Shown here piece after piece: positions 1-8,900 of a DNA stretch of 64,000 nucleotides. A program made the position numbers and the translations under genes. The DNA comes from Thiohalocapsa sp. Lineage in GTDB: Bacteria; Pseudomonadota; Gammaproteobacteria; Chromatiales; Chromatiaceae. The stretch lies in contig NZ_JAJDNQ010000050.1 of NCBI RefSeq assembly GCF_022340605.1, positions 1 to 64,000 on the forward strand, read 5' to 3'. The notes under the pieces are model-generated. The model made no database searches. It saw nothing but the letters and a program-made list of their open reading frames with translations, and was not told the DNA's origin. The stretch's first letter is position 1; each line of letters begins with the position of its first letter.

Positions 1-66
1 GCTAACGCTCCGATTCTTCGGCGGCCCGACCGCTGAGCCACAATCACCGCTCGGAGCGGATCTCGG

Positions 67-99
67 CGTAGGATGGGCAAAGCGGAGCGTGCCCATCTT
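67..99. repeat. Dispersed repeat C, copy 1
   Basis: An imperfect inverted repeat: CGTAGGATGGGCA, a short GC-rich centre, then TGCCCATC. Related copies lie at 3223-3253, 3918-3948 and 5686-5716. Confidence 0.6.
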
Positions 100-137
100 T
101 CAGGCGATTGGCGTCAGCCCCTGGTGGGCACGTTATT

Positions 138-245
138 GAGACTGTGAAAGTATTCGGTGCAGGTTGGGTTAGCGCAGCGTAATCCGACGATGGGCGCCCG
201 TAAGCCCTTGATTGTCGGGTTACGCTATCGTTAACCCGACCTACG
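138..245. repeat. Dispersed MITE-like repeat A, copy 1
   Basis: The left end GAGACTGTGAAAGTATT (138-154) matches the terminal repeat of the copy at 55340-55500. The core has two facing TCGGGTTA-type palindromes and ends in ACCCGACCTACG. The right terminal repeat is not evident here. Confidence 0.7.
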
Positions 246-269
246 CTCCCCAAGGCGTTGTGTGCTGCC

Positions 270-309
270 TTGCCGCGGGTCGCGGCACCAAGAGTGCCGC
301 TCCCACAAG
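270..309. repeat. Dispersed palindromic repeat B, copy 1 (half)
   Basis: Contains CGCGGCACCAAGAGTGCCGC followed by TCCCACAAG, the same right half found at 16861-16888 and 19011-19038. The left GTGGGAGC half is absent or degraded. Confidence 0.5.
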
Positions 310-324
310 CCGACGCCGCCTGCG

Positions 325-1578
325 TCAGACCTCGAACGGCCCGAGCTTCTTCGGCACCGCGGCGTTTTCCAGCGTCACGTACTTGGGCAGGCCGTTCTCG
401 TAGGGCGGGTAATCCTCGCCGGAGATCAGCGGGTACAGGTACTCGCGGCACTTGTCGGTGATGCCGTAGCCGTCCTCGCTGATGAAGTCCCGGGGCATGA
501 ACTTCTCGACGTTGGCCACCTCGGACAGCGGCGCCTCGCCGATCTCCCAGACGTAGGGGTCGGAGGACTTGCGCACCACGGTGGGCATGATGGCGTTGTG
601 GCCCTGGAGCGCGTACTCCACCGCGGCCTTGCCCAGCGCGTAGGCCTGCTCCACGTCGGACTTGGACGCGAGGTGGCGCGCGGCGCGCTGGAGATAATCC
701 GCCACCGCCCAGTGGAACTTGTAGCCCAGCGCCTCCTTGACCATGTTGGCCACCACTGGCGCGGCACCGCCGAGCTGCGCATGGCCGAAGGCGTCGCGGG
801 TGCCCTGCTCGGCCAGGAAGCGCCCGTCCGGCCAGTGGCAGCCCTCGGAGACGACGACGCTGCAGTAGCCGTGCTCCTCCACCTTGGCCTTGACGGCGGC
901 CATGAACTTGTCCTGGTCGAATTCGACCTCCGGGAACAGGGTCAGCACCGGGATGCCCTGGTCCGCCACCAGCGCGCCAGCGGCGGCGATCCAGCCGGCA
1001 TGGCGGCCCATGACCTCGAGCACGAAGAGCTTGGTGGAGGTGGCGCACATGGAGCGCACGTCGAAGCTCGCCTCCAGCGTGGAGGTGGCGATGTACTTGG
1101 CCACGGAGCCGAAGCCCGGGCAGTTGTCGGTAATGGGCAGATCGTTGTCCACGGTCTTGGGCACGTGGACAGCCTGCACCGGGTAGCCCATCTTCTCCGA
1201 CAGCTGGCTCACCTTGTAGCAGGTGTCGGCGGAGTCGCCGCCGCCGTTGTAGAAGAAGTAGCCGATGTCGTGGGCCTTGAACACCTCGATCAGGCGCTCG
1301 TACTCGCGCTGGTTGGCCTCCAGGCTCTTCAGCTTGTAGCGGCAGGAGCCGAAGCCGCCGGACGGCGTGTGCCGGAGCGCGGCGATGTTCTCGGCGGACT
1401 CCTGGCTGGTGTCGATGAGGTCCTCGGTGAGTGCACCGATGATGCCGTTGCGGCCGGCGTAGACGTTGGCGATCTTGTCGGTGTGCTGCCGGGCGGTCTC
1501 GATGACGCCGCAGGCAGAGGCGTTGATCACGGCCGTCACACCGCCGGACTGGGCGTAGAAGGCGTTCTTCGCGGTCAT
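325..1578 (-). CDS. pfp: Pyrophosphate-dependent 6-phosphofructokinase
   Basis: Predicted to interconvert fructose 6-phosphate and fructose 1,6-bisphosphate using PPi/Pi in the cytoplasm; reversible and able to serve glycolysis or gluconeogenesis. The 417-residue protein has the phosphofructokinase fold markers: an SGG turn near residue 11, NGGGDS at 111-116, PKTVDND at 140-146 and MGRHAGW at 190-196. The Lys in PKT(V/I)DND is the family hallmark of PPi-dependent enzymes, and the GGDS turn differs from the GGDG of ATP-dependent PfkA. The ATG at 1578 is preceded on the minus strand by a purine-rich GAGAGGGGACAG stretch. The gene stands alone; repeats fill the downstream side. PPi-PFK is common in methylotrophs and purple sulfur bacteria. 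Use of PPi rather than ATP is inferred from motifs. Confidence 0.93.
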   Translation of the reverse strand: MTAKNAFYAQSGGVTAVINASACGVIETARQHTDKIANVYAGRNGIIGALTEDLIDTSQESAENIAALRHTPSGGFGSCRYKLKSLEANQREYERLIEVFKAHDIGYFFYNGGGDSADTCYKVSQLSEKMGYPVQAVHVPKTVDNDLPITDNCPGFGSVAKYIATSTLEASFDVRSMCATSTKLFVLEVMGRHAGWIAAAGALVADQGIPVLTLFPEVEFDQDKFMAAVKAKVEEHGYCSVVVSEGCHWPDGRFLAEQGTRDAFGHAQLGGAAPVVANMVKEALGYKFHWAVADYLQRAARHLASKSDVEQAYALGKAAVEYALQGHNAIMPTVVRKSSDPYVWEIGEAPLSEVANVEKFMPRDFISEDGYGITDKCREYLYPLISGEDYPPYENGLPKYVTLENAAVPKKLGPFEV

Positions 1579-1689
1579 GGCTGTCCCCTCTCGTGTTATT
1601 CGTCGAAGCGGTCGTTGAGTGGAACCCGATGCCGCCCCGGAACACCCCCGGCGGATTGCCGGCAGGGGGCGGCGCGGCGCCGGGATGGA

Positions 1690-1896
1690 TCAGTTGCTAA
1701 TCCGTTGCTTGGACTGGGGCAGGTCGCTGCGGTCCTGCGCGACGTGGTCGGCCTGCGCCTGGAGCAGCGACACGGCGCACTCGGCGAGGTCGTCATACGC
1801 GTGCACGCCAGTGCCCACCTGCTTGCCGGGCTCGTATAAGCATTCGATGAGCCAGCGCTCGGTGTCGGTGCTGTCGGGAATGCTGCGCTCTGGCAT
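1690..1896 (-). CDS. Small hypothetical protein (68 aa)
   Basis: A short acidic frame (starts MPERSIPDSTDTERWL, contains GKQVGTGVHAYDDLAECAVSL) downstream of nothing obvious and about 110 bases upstream of the phosphofructokinase gene on the same strand. The frame stays open upstream to 2010, but the composition there is non-protein-like (Ala/Gly/His-rich), so the internal ATG at 1896 is preferred. I do not recognise a family. It could be co-transcribed with the phosphofructokinase gene. Confidence 0.45.
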   Translation of the reverse strand: MPERSIPDSTDTERWLIECLYEPGKQVGTGVHAYDDLAECAVSLLQAQADHVAQDRSDLPQSKQRISN

Positions 1897-2270
1897 GGGC
1901 GGGTGATCCGATGCGTGAGACTGCGGCGCGCAGGACTGGAACGGAGCGCCGGCGTCGGCGCCCGCAAGGTGCGGGGAGCACGTTGCAGCGCCGGCCGCGT
2001 TAGCCGCCAAGCGTACAAGAACGGCGCCGCGCGCGCACCGAAATCCATTGATGAGCCCATCGAAGGGGTCGATTCGCGTTGGGGTTTGTACCGGTGCGGC
2101 GGCGATAGAGACACTTTTCGTGTATGCTTGCCAGCGCAGTTAGATTCGACGCCGCGGGCCGGCTGGCCCGGCCGCATCCTGACCGAGCAAAGCATCGCGC
2201 AGGTGTTGCGGTAGGCCCTGCCGGCGGTGCGAGCCGGCCTGAGCCTCGCGGCCACAGGAGGACGACTGCC
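1897..2270. other. Divergent intergenic region
   Basis: It separates the leftward small ORF/phosphofructokinase pair from the rightward XPF-like nuclease gene. I see no gene or known repeat, only a moderately less GC-rich patch at 2040-2140. Confidence 0.4.
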
Positions 2271-3023
2271 TTGCCCGAGCCCACCACCGAAGTCGCAGCA
2301 TCCACGCCCGGAACCGCCCCGCGACCACGCGTTCGCATCGTTGTCGACGACCGCGAGCCCGCGGCCGCCGTCTCTGCCGCCCTACAACGCCATCCGCACG
2401 TCGAGCTCCGCGTGGAGCGCCTGCCCATCGGCGACTATCGCGTCGACGAGTTGCTGCTGTTCGAGCGCAAGACGCTCCCGGACCTGGCCCAGTCCATCAA
2501 GGACGGACGCCTCTTCGGCCAGGCTTTGCGGCTGCTGAACGAGCCGCTTCAGGCCGCTATCATCCTCGAGGGCCGCGGCCGCGATCTGGCCGCCAGCCAT
2601 ATGCGCCGCGAAGCCATCCAAGGCGCGCTGGCCATGCTGACGGTGCAGATGGGCCTGCCGCTGCTGCGCGCCGCCGACGCCGACGAAACCGCCGCCCTGA
2701 TCCTGCTCGCGGCGCGCCAGCGCCGCGCCTGGGCCAGCGGTGCGCCGCCCCGCCACGGCCGCCGCCCACGCGGCAAAGAACGGCTGCAGAGCCACATCCT
2801 GCAAGGGCTGCCCGGCATTGGCGCGAGCCGCGCCCGGCACCTCATCGAACGCTTCGGCAGCGTCGAGGCCGTGATCACCGCATCCGCCGAGAAGCTCACC
2901 ACGGTCGCGGGTATCGGCAAAGCCACCGCGGCGGCCATCCGCTGGGCCGTAGAGGAGCCACCCGCCGAATACCGGTCGGCGCGGCTCCGCCGCGGGTTGG
3001 CCGCGCCGGTCACAAGCAGTTGA
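2271..3023 (+). CDS. XPF/ERCC4-family nuclease with tandem helix-hairpin-helix motifs
   Basis: A 250-residue protein resembling the nuclease half of archaeal Hef/XPF and eukaryotic MUS81/XPF, which cut branched or flapped DNA next to junctions. The catalytic signature is clear: VDDREP at 25-30 (VxxDxRE) and ERKTLPD at 65-71 (ERKxxxD). Two HhH repeats follow, LQGLPGIGASRARHLI (about 177-192) and LTTVAGIGKATAAAIR (about 209-224), as in HhH2-type DNA-binding tails. The TTG at 2271 is chosen because AGGAGG sits 9 bases upstream (2256-2261); upstream in-frame starts lack a ribosome site and encode low-quality sequence. No helicase domain is attached. It is the outermost gene of the defence-like region. 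A role in repair or in processing invading DNA is inference. Confidence 0.85.
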   Translation: MPEPTTEVAASTPGTAPRPRVRIVVDDREPAAAVSAALQRHPHVELRVERLPIGDYRVDELLLFERKTLPDLAQSIKDGRLFGQALRLLNEPLQAAIILEGRGRDLAASHMRREAIQGALAMLTVQMGLPLLRAADADETAALILLAARQRRAWASGAPPRHGRRPRGKERLQSHILQGLPGIGASRARHLIERFGSVEAVITASAEKLTTVAGIGKATAAAIRWAVEEPPAEYRSARLRRGLAAPVTSS

Positions 3024-3117
3024 TCAACAGGATGGTGCGGTCGCCCACTGCATCGATGCGCTTGGAAGCGGTCAACTGCTCTTTACTAGGAGCATCATTC
3101 GGGCTGGTCGCTGCGCT

Positions 3118-3179
3118 CGTGGGAGCGGCTTCCCCGCGGCGACCGCATGCCCGTCGCGCCGAAGACGGCGCTCCCACAT
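3118..3179. repeat. Dispersed palindromic repeat B, copy 2
   Basis: CGTGGGAGCGG on the left and GGCGCTCCCACATG on the right flank a GC-rich centre with GCGACCGCATGCCCGTCGCG. It is a near-perfect inverted repeat about 60 bases long. Confidence 0.75.
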
Positions 3180-3222
3180 GGGTGCGCGAATCGATGCTCG
3201 ACGGCGCCGGCGAAGCTCAAGA

Positions 3223-3253
3223 GATGGGCACGCTGCGCTTTGCCCATCCTACG
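3223..3253. repeat. Dispersed repeat C, copy 2
   Basis: GATGGGCACGCTGCGCTTTG followed by CCCATCCTACGG, lying just 3' of the Uma2 gene. Copy 3 (3918-3948) lies on the other side of the same gene, so the gene is bracketed by this element. Confidence 0.65.
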
Positions 3254-3263
3254 GCGCTCGCGC

Positions 3264-3875
3264 TCAGCCGCCCGCGGCCTCCCCGGTCTCCAAGGTCACA
3301 TCCGCGTCGGGGTCTTCTCCCCACTGGATGCCGAGGCCATCGATCACGCGCACCGGCGTCTCTCCCGTCAGCGCCTGCACGTCAGGCTTGCCGTAGGCAC
3401 CGTCCACCAGCCGGTAGATGGTCAGCACCCGGTCCGTCGGGTGCACGAGCCAGTACTCCTGCACGCCGTGGCGCTCGTAGAGGTCGCGCTTCACGGTGTG
3501 GTCCTTCACCGCGGTGCGCCTGGACAGCACCTCGATGATCCAGTCCGGCGCCCCGCGGCAGCCGGCGTCGTCCAGCTTGGACGAGTCGCAGATCACCGCA
3601 ACGTCCGGCTGCACAACGCTCTCCACCCGGTCGTCGGCCTCGTCCGCCCGCGGCAGGCGCACGTCGAAGGGCGCCGCGTAGACCTCGCAGGGCTTGCCGA
3701 GCAGAAAGTTGCCGATCTGGCGGGTCAGCTCCACGACCATCTGCTGGTGCGCTCGCGTAGGCGCCGGGGACATATCCCAGGCCTCGCCGTCGATGAGCTC
3801 CCAGCGCTCCTCCTCGGGCCAGCGGCGGTAGTCGCCGTAGGTGAATTGGCCGATCTTCAGGGCGGGTTGGGTCAT
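3264..3875 (-). CDS. Uma2 family (DUF820) restriction-endonuclease-fold protein
   Basis: The 203-residue protein starts TQPALKIGQFTYGDYRRWPEEERWELIDGE in the manner of Uma2/DUF820 proteins. It keeps the PD-(D/E)xK-type core: QPD with Asp91, the strand DWIIEVLS with Glu115, and a Lys in HTVKRDLYERHGVQEYW (Lys129). These proteins are very numerous in cyanobacteria and purple sulfur bacteria, usually stand alone, and have no established role; a nuclease activity is assumed from the fold. The ATG at 3875 opens a good match to the family's N-terminus. The gene is flanked on both sides by repeat C, with repeat A just beyond. Confidence 0.9.
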   Translation of the reverse strand: MTQPALKIGQFTYGDYRRWPEEERWELIDGEAWDMSPAPTRAHQQMVVELTRQIGNFLLGKPCEVYAAPFDVRLPRADEADDRVESVVQPDVAVICDSSKLDDAGCRGAPDWIIEVLSRRTAVKDHTVKRDLYERHGVQEYWLVHPTDRVLTIYRLVDGAYGKPDVQALTGETPVRVIDGLGIQWGEDPDADVTLETGEAAGG

Positions 3876-3917
3876 AGGCCATGTCTCCGTGGGGGAAGCA
3901 ACCGGGCAAACCCAAAA

Positions 3918-3948
3918 GATGGGCAGGCTTCGCTTTGCCCATCCTACG
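3918..3948. repeat. Dispersed repeat C, copy 3
   Basis: GATGGGCAGGCTTCGCTTTG followed by CCCATCCTACG. An imperfect dyad immediately upstream of the Uma2 gene. Confidence 0.7.
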
Positions 3949-3970
3949 AGTGCCGCGCCGCAGGAAGATC

Positions 3971-4001
3971 GTAGATCGGGTTAGCGATAGCGTAACCCGA
4001 C
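3971..4001. repeat. Repeat A, copy 2 (single palindrome)
   Basis: One half of the repeat A core: GTAGATCGGGTTAGCGATAG then CGTAACCCGAC, abutting the orphan SEC-C frame. Terminal repeats are not present. Confidence 0.65.
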
Positions 4002-4008
4002 AAAGAGC

Positions 4009-4098
4009 TCAATTCATGCAGCACTTCTTGTACTTCCTGCCGCTGCCGCAGGGGCAAGGGTCGTTGCGGCCGACCTCTTTGTCCTTGAACACGGACAC
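4009..4098 (-). CDS. Orphan SEC-C zinc-binding motif (about 29 aa), probable fragment
   Basis: The frame ends [20 protein letters not shown], a perfect SEC-C motif (CxCx8CC), the zinc-binding tail of SecA, YchJ and many metal-chaperone-like proteins. Upstream in this frame lies the 3' end of jetD in another frame, so only about 29-30 residues from GTG codons at 4092 or 4098 are plausible. No complete SEC-C host gene is seen. It may be a relic of a longer gene truncated against jetD, or a translated micro-protein. The frame ends within 10 bases of repeat A copy 2. Confidence 0.3.
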   Translation of the reverse strand: MSVFKDKEVGRNDPCPCGSGRKYKKCCMN

Positions 4099-4147
4099 GC
4101 CCGAGCGCGCGGTTGCGGCTCGGATGTCTGCGGCTCTCGGGTCCGGA

Positions 4148-5599
4148 TCAATCCCCTGCCGAACGGACCTGCTGCCACGCGTGGTCCCAGTCGATCCGCT
4201 CCTGCTCCAGCCGCACGCGCTCGCCCCAGCGGTCGGTGAGCAGGCTCTCGAAAACGGCATGCTCCGCGGCCGTGAGGTGCTCCAGTGGCCCGGCGGCGGG
4301 CTTGTCCTCGCGCTGCCAGAGGTCGCGGTGGCGCAGCAGGGTGTCGGCGTCCATCAGCAGCGAGCGAGCGTCGGGCAGATATTGGCGCAGGCGGTTGAGG
4401 ATGGCGAAGCCGTGAGTGTCGAGGTCGCCCCAGTAGTGGACGGGGCGATCGCGCAGCCAGGGGATGGCAGCGAAGGCATCCACCGCGTAGCCGCGGGCCA
4501 TACAGCAGACGGCGCCGGGGAGGTCGTCGAAGGCGAGGCCGGTTTGAAGGTTCTCGACGATGAAGACCCGGGCCGGCTGGAGCGGCAGCGCGGCAATCTG
4601 CTCGATGGGCGCGGTGATGTCCCCGAGGCCGCCGGTGGCGGCGCGGAGCGCCGGATCGAGGATGCGCAGGCGCATCAGATCGGGCTCGCGGCGCAGGCCG
4701 GCGAGGCGATGCAGGTCGGTTTCGCGCGAGGCTCCCGCCCCGGCTTGCCGCCGCTGGTGCTGGGCGAGCAGGTCCACGAGCCGGCCGCGGTTGGCGCCTA
4801 CCCACTTGGTGTCGATGCCGGGAATCGGGAGCTGGCGGATGTAGAGGCCGGAGTCGGCGTGATCGATGAGCCAGCGCAGCACAGCCAGCAGGCGCTCGAA
4901 ATCGGCGGGCGGTGCCTCGGCGAGCCAGCTGAAATGACGCCCGAGCTGGGGCGGCTGATCAGGCGACGCGGCTCTGTCGCGATCGTCGCAGAGCGCGGGG
5001 TCGGGGCTCGGGACGCGGAGCGTCTGCTCTTGCTCCCCCGCTGGAGCGGAGGAGCCAGGCGCATCGGGATCTGCTGCATCGTGGCGCCGTGGGGTCCGCT
5101 CCGCGGACCGTTCGGCTCGTGCTGGGGCGTCGGTGTCTGCAAGGTGCTCGTCCCGGCCCGGCGCACGGTGAACGGTCCGCGAAGCGGACCTTACAGTCCC
5201 AGCCAGCCCCGTCGCCGGCACCAAGAGCCTGCGAACGGACGCGGCGCGCTCGCACGCGAGCGCCCAACGAGCCTGCTCATGGACCCAGGCCGCGACCTGC
5301 GCGGGCCCGGCCAGCAGCAAACGCTCCGGCAGCCGCTGCCGGCCGAGGCCGGGCCATTGGCGCTCGGTCCAGATGAGCTCGCCGGGGCGCCCGGCATCGG
5401 CCGTCGCCGCGGCCCAGCGCTCGATCCAGTCGCGGACGCCGGCGAGGTCCCGCGCGGTCTCGCGCTCGGTGGGCGCGTGCAGCAGGATGGTCAGCGGCCA
5501 GCTGCCATCGCCGTCGAGCCAGCGGCGATGCTGGCCGTTCCAGCGCCGGCGCAGCAGCGCGGCGACGGCGCCGGGATCGAGGCGGCGTGAGTCGGTCAT
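4148..5599 (-). CDS. jetD: Wadjet anti-plasmid system protein JetD (DUF3322/DUF2220, TOPRIM-type nuclease)
   Basis: JetD is the DNA-cleaving subunit of Wadjet, acting with the JetABC SMC complex on small circular DNA. The N-terminal DUF3322 part is seen at residues 1-135 and again from about 222 ([35 protein letters not shown]). The C-terminal TOPRIM-like core has FIVENLQTG (Glu349) and [17 protein letters not shown] (Asp392, Asp394), the acidic residues expected for metal-dependent cleavage. The ATG at 5599 begins [20 protein letters not shown], typical for the family; the frame upstream is repeat DNA. Residues about 137-222 are a low-complexity, charged insertion containing two palindromes (5093-5190) and interrupting DUF3322. 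The gene is separated from jetC by 383 bases of repeats. All active-site residues are present, so the gene may still work. Confidence 0.92.
   Translation of the reverse strand: MTDSRRLDPGAVAALLRRRWNGQHRRWLDGDGSWPLTILLHAPTERETARDLAGVRDWIERWAAATADAGRPGELIWTERQWPGLGRQRLPERLLLAGPAQVAAWVHEQARWALACERAASVRRLLVPATGLAGTVRSASRTVHRAPGRDEHLADTDAPARAERSAERTPRRHDAADPDAPGSSAPAGEQEQTLRVPSPDPALCDDRDRAASPDQPPQLGRHFSWLAEAPPADFERLLAVLRWLIDHADSGLYIRQLPIPGIDTKWVGANRGRLVDLLAQHQRRQAGAGASRETDLHRLAGLRREPDLMRLRILDPALRAATGGLGDITAPIEQIAALPLQPARVFIVENLQTGLAFDDLPGAVCCMARGYAVDAFAAIPWLRDRPVHYWGDLDTHGFAILNRLRQYLPDARSLLMDADTLLRHRDLWQREDKPAAGPLEHLTAAEHAVFESLLTDRWGERVRLEQERIDWDHAWQQVRSAGD
5093..5190. repeat. Paired palindromes inside jetD
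   Basis: GGTCCGC-TCC-GCGGACC (5093-5109) and GGTCCGC-GAA-GCGGACC (5174-5190) are hairpins in opposite orientation: the reverse complement of the second with its flank (GGTCCGCTTCGCGGACCGTT) matches the first. Such REP/BIME-like pairing is normally intergenic. Here it lies in frame and adds residues about 137-169 to JetD. Confidence 0.8.
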
Positions 5600-5982
5600 C
5601 GGGTTAGCTGACTTCAAATTGCCAATGCTGGCAGGGGCGGAGCAGCCATCGGAATCGGCGCCATCGGCCAGTCGGCCGGCTGATCGATGGTCACGCTTCG
5701 CTTTGCCCATCCTACGTCGGAGCGGCTCGTCGAGGATTCCGTGGAACACGGTTTGCCGTTTGCCGGGCGGCGTCAAATGAGAGACGAGCCGACGGACAGG
5801 TCATTCGAGCCCGCTACGGGTCCGGGGCGGCCCGGCAATCAGCCCGGCGGGCAGGCTCGGCCCCCCAACAGCGGATCGTGGTGGGGTTAGCGCAGCGTAA
5901 CCCGACGATGGGCGTCGGCAAGCCGTTGGTCGTCGGGTTACGTTATTTACGCTATCGCTAACCTGACCTACACCGAATAGGT
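5600..5982. other. Repeat-filled spacer between jetC and jetD
   Basis: No gene is seen. The spacer holds repeat C copy 4 (5686-5716) and repeat A copy 3 (5881-5992, overlapping the last codons of jetC). Contiguous Wadjet operons usually have little or no spacer here. Confidence 0.6.
5686..5716. repeat. Dispersed repeat C, copy 4
   Basis: GATGGTCACGCTTCGCTTTG then CCCATCCTACG; the left arm is degraded relative to copy 3. Confidence 0.6.
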
Positions 5983-5992
5983 TCACGGTCTC
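5881..5992. repeat. Dispersed MITE-like repeat A, copy 3
   Basis: Two palindromic cores (GGGTTAGCGCAGCGTAACCC and a longer GTCGGGTTACG...CGCTAACCTGAC) followed by the right end GAATAGGTTCACGGTCTC. The element runs up to and overlaps the jetC stop codon region. Confidence 0.7.
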
Positions 5993-8900
5993 GTCGCCGA
6001 TTCAGCCTGGAATCCCCGCGTCGCAGGTGTTCTTGATTGGTCCCTTGGCGGGGCCAGAGCAGGCCCTTTGGCGACGGACCAGGTGGAGGTCAGGTCCGAG
6101 GTCGCGGCGGGCGCGGGAGGTTGTGGGTGCTGCCCTTGTCGCTGGCTCTCGGGCAACGCGAGGCGCTTGCGGGCGTGGTCGTACTCGATCTGGAGCGTCG
6201 TCGAGTGCTTGCGGTCTTCGATGGCGATGAAGCAGGCGCCGCCGATGAAGGGTTCGAGGGTCATGACGGACTTGAGCGGCGTGGCGACGATCATCTGGAA
6301 GCCGAAGCGCTCGAAGATGCGCATGGCGAGCTCGGTGAACTCGTTGTCGGCCTTGCCGAAGGCCTCGTCGAGGATGACCGGGGCGTAGAGCGGCAGGCCG
6401 CCGTCGCCCCTTCTGTCCGAGGCGCCGAGCTGGTAGCGCAGGGCGGCGGCGAGGCAGGTGGTGGCGAGCTTCTCGCGCTGGCCGCCGGACTTGCCGGCAC
6501 CGGAGCGGTAGACCTCCAACTCGCGGCCGTCGGCGTCGAGCTCGCGGCCGATGAACTCGACGTGCAGGCGCACGTCGAGCACCTGCGCCCGCCAGCGCTT
6601 GTCGTCGGGCTCCTCACCGGCGAGGCGCGCGACGATGGCGGCCAGGGTCTTGAACCGGGCCTCGGCGTCGGCGGCGTCCAGCGCCGTGGTCCAGACATGC
6701 TCCAGCACCTCGCGCACCTGCTCGCGGAATACCAGCACGTCCGGTAGCTGGCGCTCGCTGACCTGGATCTGCAGATGCGTGCCAGTGTTGAACTCGGCCT
6801 CGGCGAGCCCCTCGTTGACCAGGGCCATGCGCTCGCGGATCTGGCGGCGGGCCTCGTCCACGTGGCGGCTCAGCGCGGCGAGGTTCTCGGTGCTCTGGTC
6901 CTTGAGCAGGGCGGCGAAGCGCTCCTCGAAGCGCGGCAGGCCGTCTTGCTCGATGCCGGTCAAAAGGCGCAGGTACTCGGGCGCCGAGGCCAGGGTCTCG
7001 TCCAGGTCGCCGGCGGCCATAGGCCAGCTTCGCTTGAACGCGCCGAGCTGGCGCTCGATCAGGCTCGTGAGGCGGTTGCGCTCGTTCTCCGCGGCGCTGC
7101 GCTCGGTGTGCAGCTCGCGCTCCACCTGGCGGGCGCGGGCGTCGAGATTGGCCAAGGTCAGAGGTGCCTGTGGGACCTCGAAGCGGGCAGTGAGCGCGGC
7201 CAGCGGTGCCGGCTCGACGTGCTGATCGGCCAAGTCCCGGTCCAGCTCCGCCAGTGCCAAGTTGTGGTCGTTGCGGCGACGCTCGATGTCGGCGCGCTGG
7301 CCGCGCAGCCGGCTCAGCGCCGTCTCGGCATCGCGCAGCGCGACCTTCGCGGCCTCGATCTGCCGGCCCAGCTCGGCCAGGTCGCGGTCGCCGTCGCGCA
7401 GTTGGCGCAGCTCGGTCTGGAGGCCGTCGATCAGGTCGAGCTGGCTCGCGGCGTCGAGGTCTTCCCAGCGCAGGTTCATCAGGCTCTGGCAGGACAGCGC
7501 ATGCTGGCCGCCCTGGTCGCGGCGGGCGCCGAGCGCCTCGAGCTGCTGCTGGAGCCGGGTGCGCTCGGCCTGCAGCCGCGTCACCACCGCGCGGAAGTGC
7601 TCCAGCTTGTCGCGGTTGTCGAAGCCGAGCACCCAGCGGCTGCGGTCGTCGATGCGGTGGCGGTCGTCCTTCTCGTGGCGGCCGCGGTTGTGCTTGACCT
7701 GGCCGGTGATGGTGACCGCGCGCTCGGCGTCCTGGAAGGCGCGCAGGCTCGGCGCGCACTGGTAGTCGAAGCGCCGGCTCAGCTCGTCGAATAGCCAGTC
7801 GCGGTAGGGCGACGCCTTGAGGTCAAGCTTGGCCACCAGCGAAGACGGGCTGAGCCGCGCCGTGGTGCGCGGCGCATCGCGCTCGACCCGGTGATAGACC
7901 ACGCGCTGACCGAGATGGGTCTCGTTGATGTAGCGGGAGACGGCAGCGTAGTGGCGCTGATCCACGATCAGCGACAGCGCGAAGTTGTGCAGCACGCGCT
8001 CGATGGCGCCGCGCCAGTCGGCCGCCTCGGGCTTCACCTGTACCAGCTCGCCGACGAAGGGCAGGGCTTCTTCCGGCAGGCCGAGGTTCTCCGCGATCTG
8101 CGTGCGCAGCGCCAGCATGCGCGCCGGGATGTTGGACGGCTGGCGCAGTAGGGCGGTGAGCTCGGCCTCGGCGTCGGTCAGCTCGGCGACGGCGGCCTTG
8201 TGCTGATCCCGAACGCCGTCGCGCTCGTGCTCCATCTGCTCCTGTTGCTGCTGCCAGCGCTCGACGACGTCGCGGGCGCGGTCGGTGAGCGCCGCCAGGG
8301 TCTCGGGCGAGTCGGGCAGGGTCCACTCCAGGTTGCGACACAGGCGCTCGGCCGCGTTGCGGTTGCCGAGCCGGCGGTCGCGCTCGCGCCCGGCGTGATC
8401 GATGTCGCGCTCCAGTTGCTCGATGCGCCCGCCGCCTTGGGCCCGGTGGCGCTCCTGGAGCCGGTCGAGCTGAGCGTAGTCCTGGTCGACGCGGGCCTGC
8501 TGCGTCGCCTCGCGGCCAGCCAGGGCGCGGTCGTCCGCTACCAGCCGGGCGAGGTCTGCCTCAAGCAGCTCGCGGCGGCGCTGCTTCAGAAAGGGGTCGA
8601 TGGCGTTGAGTTGGCGGTCCAGGTCCAGCAATTGCCGCCCGGTTTCGGTGTGCGCGGCGCAGGCGTCGCGCGCCGGGGCCAGCACCTCGATCTGCTCGCG
8701 GGCGGTGACGACGGCGCGGTGGGCCTGGTCCAGCTCGCCGAACTCCTCCACCAGGCGGTCGGCGACCGCGAAGGTGCCGGGTGGGTCGAGCATGAACTCC
8801 CGAAGGAAGGTGTTCAGGTCGCCCAAGTTCTTCGCCGACTGGGTCTTGTGCAGCAGCTTCAGCGCCATCTCGGAGTCGATGCGAAGTTTAAGGCGCAGGC

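Larger units (their letters stand above)
1..324. other. Intergenic, repeat-filled segment downstream of the phosphofructokinase gene
   Basis: No convincing gene is seen. The stretch holds one copy each of three dispersed repeat families found elsewhere in the window: the GATGGGCA element near 67-99, the MITE-like TCGGGTTAGCG element at 138-245 and a GTGGGAGCG-type palindrome arm at about 270-309. Long reading frames that cross it are extensions of frames antisense or out of frame to the phosphofructokinase gene. Confidence 0.6.

Noticed and set aside
44-1645. A 533-codon minus-strand frame overlapping the phosphofructokinase gene
   Set aside because: It is out of frame with the recognised enzyme, is Arg/Gly/His-rich and runs into repeat DNA at its end.
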